DNA of 64,000 bases, taken from NCBI RefSeq assembly GCF_003837805.1, contig NZ_RQIT01000018.1:83218-147217 (forward strand). Direction: 5' to 3'. Shown one piece after another: positions 58,269-64,000 of the stretch; position 1 is the first letter of the stretch, and every line of letters begins with the position of its first letter. The DNA is from Bradyrhizobium sp. RP6. GTDB lineage: Bacteria; Pseudomonadota; Alphaproteobacteria; Rhizobiales; Xanthobacteraceae. A model generated the notes under the pieces. That model made no database searches, had not been told where the DNA came from, and was given only the letters and a program-made list of their open reading frames with translations. The translations under genes and the position numbers were made by a program.

Positions 58269-59384
58269 ATGGCACTCAAAAAAGAGCTGTTCGACCACAT
58301 CAGGTCGCGGCGGACGCAATTGGGGCTGGCGATCCGGGTCACGGTGGCCGCGGCTGCGGCCTATGCGATCGCGACCGCGCTGCATCTGTTGCTGCCGCTC
58401 TGGGCGGTGCTGACCTCGCTGATCGTAACCCAGATGAGCGTCGGCCGCTCGCTGAAAGCGACGCGCGACTACTTGCTCGGCACCATCGGCGGCGCCGTCT
58501 ATGGCGGCGCCATTGCGATCCTGATTCCCTATTCCAGCGAAGCCGGCCTGCTGGGGCTTCTGGTCCTCTCCGTCGCCCCGCTCGCCTTCATCGCCGCGAT
58601 CCATCCGAGCCTCAGCGCCGCCACGGTCACCGCCGTGATCGTGCTCCTGATTCCGACCATGCATCATTCCGATCCCATGACCTCGGCGATCGACCGGGTC
58701 AGCGAGGTCGCGGTCGGCGCCGTCACGGGGCTGCTGGTCTCGTTCCTGGTGCTGCCCTCGCGCGCGGTGCGGCAAATCCGCGCCAGCGCGGCGACGCTGC
58801 TCGAATTGATCGCGGATGCCTTCACCGAGCTGCTCGCGGGCCTCACGCGCGGCCGCGACAACGACGCGCTGCACCGGATCCAGGACGGCATCGGCACGGC
58901 CATGGTCAGCCTCAACGCGATCGGCTCCGAGGCCGAGCGCGAGCGCGCCGTGCGCCTGTCGAGTGGCCCTGATACCGGTCCCTTGCTGCGAACCATCCTG
59001 CGGCTGCGACATGACGTCGTCATGATTGGCCGGGCGACGGTCGTGCCGTTGCCGATCGAGGTGCAGACGCGACTATCGGGCCCGCTGACCGAGGTCTCGA
59101 CGGTGATCGCGCGCTTCCTCCGCTCGGCCGCCGCGGCCTTGCGCGAAGGCGCCGGTGCGCCGCCGATCCATCCCGTCCACGTCGCGCTCCAGCGTTATGC
59201 CGAGGCGGTCGCGTTGGTCCGCCAGGATGGCCTGATTCGCGGCCAGCCCAGCGACACCGCCGAGCGCTTCTTCGCGCTCGGTTTCTCCCTGGAGCAGATG
59301 CATCAGAATCTGTGCGACCTCGACCGCGTCGTCGGTGAATGGTCGGAGGCTGCGGCCGGCAAGTCCGCGCGGGTGATGGAGTAA
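58269..59384 (+). CDS. FUSC-family membrane protein (aromatic acid exporter type)
   Basis: 371 residues: six N-terminal membrane segments (about 20-170, RVTVAAAAAYAIATALHLLLPLWAVLTSL...) and a C-terminal cytoplasmic domain. This is a half-size FUSC protein, which in other bacteria exports aromatic acids or forms part of tripartite efflux. The start at 58269 (MALKKELFDHIRSRR) is used; longer frames (from 58152 or 58230) look less likely. Tail to tail with the DsbA-like gene. Confidence 0.87.
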   Translation: MALKKELFDHIRSRRTQLGLAIRVTVAAAAAYAIATALHLLLPLWAVLTSLIVTQMSVGRSLKATRDYLLGTIGGAVYGGAIAILIPYSSEAGLLGLLVLSVAPLAFIAAIHPSLSAATVTAVIVLLIPTMHHSDPMTSAIDRVSEVAVGAVTGLLVSFLVLPSRAVRQIRASAATLLELIADAFTELLAGLTRGRDNDALHRIQDGIGTAMVSLNAIGSEAERERAVRLSSGPDTGPLLRTILRLRHDVVMIGRATVVPLPIEVQTRLSGPLTEVSTVIARFLRSAAAALREGAGAPPIHPVHVALQRYAEAVALVRQDGLIRGQPSDTAERFFALGFSLEQMHQNLCDLDRVVGEWSEAAAGKSARVME

Positions 59385-59385
59385 G

Positions 59386-60036
59386 CTACCGTCTGGTCAG
59401 GCCCTTGCCCTGCATGCGCCAGACCAGGAGATCGATGCGGTCCTGGCCGAAGAATGGCTCGTTCTCGAACACGAAGGTCGGCACGCCCCAATGGCCTGAT
59501 GCCGCGTGGTCCTTCTCGTTCTCCGCGATCACCCGCTCGTAACGGTCCGGATCTGCGGTGATGGCCGTATCCATCGTGGCGAGATCGAAGCCGGCTCGTT
59601 CGGCGGCCCGTGCCAGGTGATCGTCCTCGTTCCACCCCGAGACCGAGCCGTCCCACAATACGCGCGCGATCGCGTAGGTAAATGCAAGCGAGCGCCCTTC
59701 GAGCTGCGCCATGGCGCCGAGGCGAGTGAGGCGATGGATGTAGGGCTGCTCCGCCGCGACCTCGAGCGTGGTCAGGTCCTGCACGATCGGATTGGGCCGG
59801 GGAAAACGGAACGGAATGCCCTCGTGCTCCGCTACGCGCGTGCTGTCGAGCACCACATAACGAATGAATTGCGGGTTGGTTTTCTTGAAGAAGCCCGGCT
59901 CGCGGATCGCCAGCGGATAGACCGGACGCAGGTTCACTGCGAGGTCATACTGTTCGACGAGCTTCAGTGTCTTGGGCAGCGCCAGATAGCTGTATGGGCT
60001 CCGATAGGAGTAGAAGAGGTCGACGGACAGCGTCAT
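59386..60036 (-). CDS. DsbA-family/GST kappa-type oxidoreductase (2-hydroxychromene-2-carboxylate isomerase-like)
   Basis: 216 residues, thioredoxin fold with an N-terminal DLFYSYRSPYSYLALPK, where Ser replaces the redox Cys pair, as in kappa-class GSTs and NahD-type isomerases. SGHWGVPTFVFENEPFFGQDRIDLLVW is the family-specific end. Its start overlaps the DUF2867 stop as ATGA. Probably a glutathione-dependent isomerase; substrate unknown. Confidence 0.87.
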   Translation of the reverse strand: MTLSVDLFYSYRSPYSYLALPKTLKLVEQYDLAVNLRPVYPLAIREPGFFKKTNPQFIRYVVLDSTRVAEHEGIPFRFPRPNPIVQDLTTLEVAAEQPYIHRLTRLGAMAQLEGRSLAFTYAIARVLWDGSVSGWNEDDHLARAAERAGFDLATMDTAITADPDRYERVIAENEKDHAASGHWGVPTFVFENEPFFGQDRIDLLVWRMQGKGLTRR

Positions 60037-60521
60037 CGGACAGGCTCCACGATCCGTCCCATCATGTTGCGGACGACGAGCTTGTGGAAGGGCATGATCA
60101 GCGCGAGATAGGTCCGGCCGAGCAGGTTGTGCGTGCGCACCAGCGTGGTCGAGGTCACCTGCCGGCTCGCGGCATTGCCTGAAACGTCGACGACGATGCG
60201 GAAATCGAGGTGCGAATCGTCGAAGCCGGCGACGAGCTGCTCCGGCGTCTCGCTCAGCACCGGAAACAGGCCGATCAGGCCGTGCGGCGCCGGGGCGCCT
60301 TCGCCCGATGTCTTCAATCCGAACGGCTTCACCAGAATGTTGCGCAGGCGCAGCAGTGCGTCGATCCAGCGCGGTCCGTCCAGCACCATCCTGGTGCAGG
60401 CCTCGCGGGCATTCACTGCCGTCGCGCCGATTTCCACGCGAAACGCGTCGATGAACTGGGCACCGGCCAGCAGTGCATTGGCATCGACCTCAGGTGTGAC
60501 TTCGCGGACGGTCCCGATCAT
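60033..60521 (-). CDS. DUF2867-family protein
   Basis: 162 residues, beginning MIGTVREVTPEVDANALLAGAQFIDAFRVEIG. DFRIVVDVSGNAASRQVTSTTLVRTHNLLGRTYL is family-typical. Overlaps the MATE stop and DsbA-like start by ATGA. Function not known; the family has a START-like fold in related proteins. Confidence 0.75.
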   Translation of the reverse strand: MIGTVREVTPEVDANALLAGAQFIDAFRVEIGATAVNAREACTRMVLDGPRWIDALLRLRNILVKPFGLKTSGEGAPAPHGLIGLFPVLSETPEQLVAGFDDSHLDFRIVVDVSGNAASRQVTSTTLVRTHNLLGRTYLALIMPFHKLVVRNMMGRIVEPVR

Positions 60522-61912
60522 CCCGCCAATCTGCGCGTCAGCATCCGGAAGCGCAAGATCAGCAGCCCGGCATAAACGAACGTTCCGACCGAGAATCCGA
60601 TCCAGACGCCGACCGCGCCGAGCCCGGCATCGAACGCCAGCACCCAGGCGATCGGAAAGGCGACGGCCCAATAGCCCATCGCCGCGAACAGCAGCGTCAT
60701 CCTGGTGTCGTTGAGGCCGCGCAGCGCGCCACCCATGATGGTCTGGAGGCCGTCGGCGATGAAGAAGGTGGCGCCGACCACCAGCAGCGTCCCGGTCAGC
60801 TCGACGGTGGCCGCGCTTTCGCTGCCGGCGCCGAAAAACAGCCGGCCGAGCTGGTAGCGCCCGATGATGATGGCGATCGTCAGCGCGGACACCAGCGCGA
60901 CGCCGAGCACGGCCGCAGCCAGTCCTGCCCGCTTCACGGCCGCGGGATCGCCGCGGCCGAAGGCATGGCCGACCCGCACCGTCGCCGACATGCCGATGCC
61001 GAGCGGCACCATGAACAGCACGGCCGTGACCTGGAGCGCGATCTGATGCGCGGCGAGCGCCGTGGTTGAGATCAATCCCATCAGCAGTGCCGCCGAGGAG
61101 AACAGGCCGTATTCCATCAGCAGCGAAAACGAGATCGGCGCGCCGATCGCAATCAGCTGGCGCATCAAGGGCCAGTCGATCCGCCACAGACGTGCGAGCG
61201 GGCGGTAGTCCGCAAACGGCTTGCGCAGCCCGGCGATGGCGAGAGCGGCGACGAAGGTGCCGAGATTGACCAGCGTGGTCGCAAGCCCCGCACCGAACAG
61301 GCCGAGTTCCGGCACGCCGAACAGGCCGTGGATCAGGGCATAGACCAGCGCGGCATTGACGGGGATCGCCGCGACCGTGATCCACAGGGGTGCCTGCGGC
61401 CGGTTTACCGCGCTCATCATGCCACGCAGCGCGATGAAGCCGAGCGCCGGTGCAATGCCCCAGGCAAGTCCGTTCAGGTAGCGCTGGGCGAGATTGGCTG
61501 AATGCGGCGCCTGCCCGAGCGCGAGCAGGATCTGCTCGCCATAGAGCGGCGAGGCCATCATCGGCAGCGAGATCAGCAGCGCGACCCATAGCCCGACGCG
61601 CAGAGAGCGGCGGATCAGCCTGACATCGCCGGCGCCGAACGCCTGCGCCGCCAGCGGCGACACGGCGGACGTCAATCCGAGCCCGAAGGTGAAGCTGACG
61701 AAATAGACCGTATGGGCCAGCGCCGCCGCGGCCACCGCATCCTCGCCGAGCCGCCCGATCATCGCGAGATCGGTGGTGATCATCGCGATCTGCCCGAGCT
61801 GCGTCAGCATCAACGGCACGGCGAGGCGCAGCGTCTCGACGAATTCCAGGGCGAGATGGTTTGGCGGCACGCCGGCCTGCGGCTGCGCATGTTGTTGGAC
61901 GGTGTCGAGCAT
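60518..61912 (-). CDS. MATE-family multidrug/sodium efflux transporter (NorM-like)
   Basis: 464 residues, about 12 membrane segments: LRLAVPLMLTQLGQIAMITTDLAMIGRLGEDAVAAAALAHTVYF at the N-terminus and SVSPLAAQAFGAGDVRLIRRSLRVG after segment 2 are the MATE signatures. It exports organic cations by ion antiport. First gene of an ATGA-coupled trio with DUF2867 and the DsbA-like enzyme. Confidence 0.93.
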   Translation of the reverse strand: MLDTVQQHAQPQAGVPPNHLALEFVETLRLAVPLMLTQLGQIAMITTDLAMIGRLGEDAVAAAALAHTVYFVSFTFGLGLTSAVSPLAAQAFGAGDVRLIRRSLRVGLWVALLISLPMMASPLYGEQILLALGQAPHSANLAQRYLNGLAWGIAPALGFIALRGMMSAVNRPQAPLWITVAAIPVNAALVYALIHGLFGVPELGLFGAGLATTLVNLGTFVAALAIAGLRKPFADYRPLARLWRIDWPLMRQLIAIGAPISFSLLMEYGLFSSAALLMGLISTTALAAHQIALQVTAVLFMVPLGIGMSATVRVGHAFGRGDPAAVKRAGLAAAVLGVALVSALTIAIIIGRYQLGRLFFGAGSESAATVELTGTLLVVGATFFIADGLQTIMGGALRGLNDTRMTLLFAAMGYWAVAFPIAWVLAFDAGLGAVGVWIGFSVGTFVYAGLLILRFRMLTRRLAG

Positions 61913-61992
61913 GGCGGCTCAATAGCACAGCCACACGTCGAAAACATGGCCCACGTTTCCCTCTCCCCGCAAGGGGAGAAGGAAGAAGGACC

Positions 61993-63288
61993 TCAGCCCT
62001 TCCTCTCAGGCACGCGCTTGATCTTCGCCCCGAGCGCGTTCAGCCGTTCGTCGATGCGCTCATAGCCGCGCTCGATCTGGTCGGCGTTGTTGATGGTCGA
62101 GGTGCCCTCGGCGCATACCGCGGCGAGCAGCATGGCCATGCCGGCGCGAATGTCGGGCGAGGTCATCGTCGCGCCGTGCAGGCGGCTGGGGCCGGCGATG
62201 ATGGCGCGGTGCGGGTCGCACAACACGATGCGCGCGCCCATCGCGATCAGCTTGTCGACGAAGAACATCCGCGATTCGAACATCTTCTCGAACATCAGGA
62301 TCACGCCCTCGCATTGCGTGGCGGTGACGATCGCGATCGACATCAGGTCGGCCGGGAAGGCCGGCCAGGGCTGGTCCTCCAGCTTGGGCACATGGCCGCC
62401 GAAATCGTCCTGGATCTTCAGCGTCTGGTTCGAGGGCACGATGAGATCGTCGCCCTCGACGCGGCAGAGGATGCCGAGGCGCTCGAAACCCATGCGGATC
62501 GAGCGCAGATGCTCGACGCCGGCGCGCGTGATGCGCAGCGGCGAACGCGTCACGGCGGCAAGCCCGATCAGCGAGCCGACCTCGATGTGGTCGGGCTGGA
62601 TCCGGTAAGTCGTTTCCCCCAGCGTCGCCGGCCCGTGCACGATCATGGTGTTGGTGCCGATGCCCTCGATCTTCGCGCCGAGCGCGACCAGGAAATTGGC
62701 GAGGTCCTGCACATGCGGCTCGGACGCCGCGTTGCGCAAATAGGTGACGCCGTCGGCGGCGACCGCCGCCACCAGGGCGTTCTCGGTCGCGGTGACGCTG
62801 GGCTCGTCCAGGAAGACGTCCGCTCCGGTCAGCTTCGGCGCGCGGAACTCCAGCCGGTCGGTCGCGGTGACCTTTGCCCCCAGCTGCTCAAGTGCCAGCA
62901 CATGGGTGTCGAGCCGGCGCCGGCCGATGACATCGCCGCCGGGCGGCGGCAGCATCAGCTCGCCGCAGCGGGCGAGCAGGGGCCCGGCGAGCAGGATCGA
63001 GGCGCGGATGCGCACGCAGAGCTCGGGGTCCAGGTCGGCGGCGCGGATGCTCTTGGCGTGAATCACCAGCGTATTGCGGGAGCTCCATTCCGCCGACGCG
63101 CCGACGGAGCGGATCAGCTCGACCAGCGTCTCGGTGTCGCGGATCCGCGGCACGTTGTGAAGCGTCACCGGATGCTCGGTGAGCAGCGCGGCGGCGATGA
63201 TCGGCAGCGCCGAATTCTTGTTGCCGGACGGCTCGATCGAGCCCGAGAGCCGGTGACCGCCCTCGACGATGTATTGGATGGGCGCCAC
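61993..63288 (-). CDS. murA: UDP-N-acetylglucosamine 1-carboxyvinyltransferase MurA, Asp in place of the catalytic Cys
   Basis: First committed step of peptidoglycan synthesis. The 431-residue protein has the substrate-binding Lys/Asn in SGNKNSALP (about 22-26), RIRASILLAGPLLARCGE and LEQLGA. At the position of E. coli Cys115 (in GGCTIG) it reads PGGDVIGRRRLDTH, so residue 119 is Asp. Such Asp-type MurA enzymes in Mycobacterium and Chlamydia are fosfomycin-insensitive. It may be the sole or a second MurA copy; the window cannot tell. Confidence 0.94.
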   Translation of the reverse strand: MAPIQYIVEGGHRLSGSIEPSGNKNSALPIIAAALLTEHPVTLHNVPRIRDTETLVELIRSVGASAEWSSRNTLVIHAKSIRAADLDPELCVRIRASILLAGPLLARCGELMLPPPGGDVIGRRRLDTHVLALEQLGAKVTATDRLEFRAPKLTGADVFLDEPSVTATENALVAAVAADGVTYLRNAASEPHVQDLANFLVALGAKIEGIGTNTMIVHGPATLGETTYRIQPDHIEVGSLIGLAAVTRSPLRITRAGVEHLRSIRMGFERLGILCRVEGDDLIVPSNQTLKIQDDFGGHVPKLEDQPWPAFPADLMSIAIVTATQCEGVILMFEKMFESRMFFVDKLIAMGARIVLCDPHRAIIAGPSRLHGATMTSPDIRAGMAMLLAAVCAEGTSTINNADQIERGYERIDERLNALGAKIKRVPERKG

Positions 63289-63413
63289 GTGATTCTCGCT
63301 GTCTGTTGGTGGGCGGGGCCGTTTCGGCGGAAACTACAGAGAATTGAGCGCGGGAGCAATTGTGCTCGCCGGGACTCGCGGCTCCGCCTGACGCTTGTGG
63401 CGGGAAGCCGCCC
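63289..63413. other. Short spacer upstream of murA
   Basis: About 125 bases between two minus-strand genes. It must hold the murA ribosome site and possibly a promoter; none is clear. Confidence 0.35.
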
Positions 63414-63881
63414 TTAGAACAGTCCGATGATATTCCCGATCACATAGAGGATTGCGATCAGGATCAGCGCGCCCATCATGAAGAAGGAGATCTCGATCGC
63501 GATGGCGCCGGTGCCGAGTGTGGCGGCGACGGCGCCAAGGAGCCGCTCCTCCCGGAAGATCAGCGAGAGAACTGAGAACAGGATGGCGAGCAGGCCGAGC
63601 GAGATCGCGGCGACCGAGGCGGTTTCACTCCAGCTTCGTCCAGCCGACTTTTCGACCTTCGGGGCCTGATATTCCACGCCCTTCACCTTTGCGGCGATGC
63701 GGTCCTTGATGCGATGCCCGGTGTCGACGATCACCTGGTCCGCCGGCGGCGGCGGAAACACGATCGGCACCACCCAATGTGGCAGCACCGCCGCCATCAG
63801 CGCCAGCACGCCGACGATGCTGCCGATGATGCCGAGTCGGCGGGGCGGTACGGTGGAACTGGGCGTTGCAGAGGCGATCAT
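63414..63881 (-). CDS. Small membrane protein of unknown function
   Basis: 155 residues with about three or four membrane segments: LGIIGSIVGVLALMAAVLPHWVV near the N-terminus, a central soluble loop (DTGHRIKDRIAAKVKGVEYQAPKVEK), then AAISLGLLAILFSVLSLIF and a final pair ending LYVIGNIIGLF. Not recognised. The start at 63881 is chosen over 63920, where the added residues look unlike a signal; either is possible. Confidence 0.65.
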   Translation of the reverse strand: MIASATPSSTVPPRRLGIIGSIVGVLALMAAVLPHWVVPIVFPPPPADQVIVDTGHRIKDRIAAKVKGVEYQAPKVEKSAGRSWSETASVAAISLGLLAILFSVLSLIFREERLLGAVAATLGTGAIAIEISFFMMGALILIAILYVIGNIIGLF

Positions 63882-64000
63882 GGCGCGAGGCTTCCCGGCC
63901 GGAATGGCCAACGGGTTCATGCCATTTCGTCGCTAGCGAGAGGGGGGAGGTTCAGGGCGGTTGCCATGCGGGTGGTGCGCTCCCTCCCCCGCTCGCGGGG

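Overview
The window is GC-rich chromosomal DNA from an alphaproteobacterium, most likely a Bradyrhizobium or a close relative in the Bradyrhizobiaceae. The signs are an Irr protein with the GCPWHD haem motif next to fabA-fabB-fabI, a Fur without CxxC pairs, ATGA-coupled housekeeping operons in rhizobial order, and many short palindromic intergenic repeats of the kinds common in bradyrhizobia. I saw no rRNA or tRNA genes, CRISPR array, phage or complete insertion sequence. Family names come from motifs read in the translations, not from database searches.

Layout. 1-4.9 kb: start of ubiE (cut by the window edge), mutM, an orphan ParA-type ATPase, a trypsin-like protein that has lost its histidine, and a MoeB/ThiF-type enzyme. 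4.9-9 kb: aldo/keto reductase with a divergent LysR regulator and a shared operator-like dyad, a D-2-hydroxyacid dehydrogenase, and an exported SH3 protein. 9-13.2 kb: irr with a Fur-type box over its -35, divergent from fabA-fabB-fabI, then a glutathione transferase. 13.3-17.9 kb: two neighbouring minus-strand genes, each with a one-base frameshift, then oxyR and divergent katG. 18-28.7 kb: the translation/RNA operon rimP-nusA-ylxR-infB-rbfA-truB-rpsO-pnp on the minus strand, with a terminator-like attenuator before rimP and a long hairpin in the pnp leader.

28.8-45 kb: a DUF2336-type protein, then the conserved run (read from its 5' end) murJ, trpS, uspA, nfu-type scaffold, tsaB, rimI, fur, HAD phosphatase, miaB, phoH, ybeY, corC-like, lnt, XRE regulator, M20 peptidase, trmB. 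An M20 peptidase sits where many Rhizobiales would be expected to carry metK. 45-51.7 kb: PfkB sugar/nucleoside kinase, acyl-CoA synthetase, serine hydrolase, a small unknown protein and succinate-semialdehyde dehydrogenase. 51.8-54.6 kb is the most accessory-looking part: a 460-residue protein that looks like a peptidoglycan-binding domain joined to a papain-like cysteine peptidase, and a divergent ABC-type membrane protein with no ATPase domain. 54.7-64 kb: purC, a pirin, MmgE/PrpD, FUSC exporter half, an ATGA-coupled MATE/DUF2867/DsbA-like operon, a MurA whose catalytic Cys is replaced by Asp, and a small membrane protein.

Together the window covers cell-wall precursor supply (murA, murJ, lnt), fatty-acid synthesis, iron control (fur acting on irr), peroxide defence (oxyR-katG) and translation. 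The points most worth checking are the peptidase/ABC pair, the Asp-type MurA, the two leader-RNA structures and the twin frameshifts.
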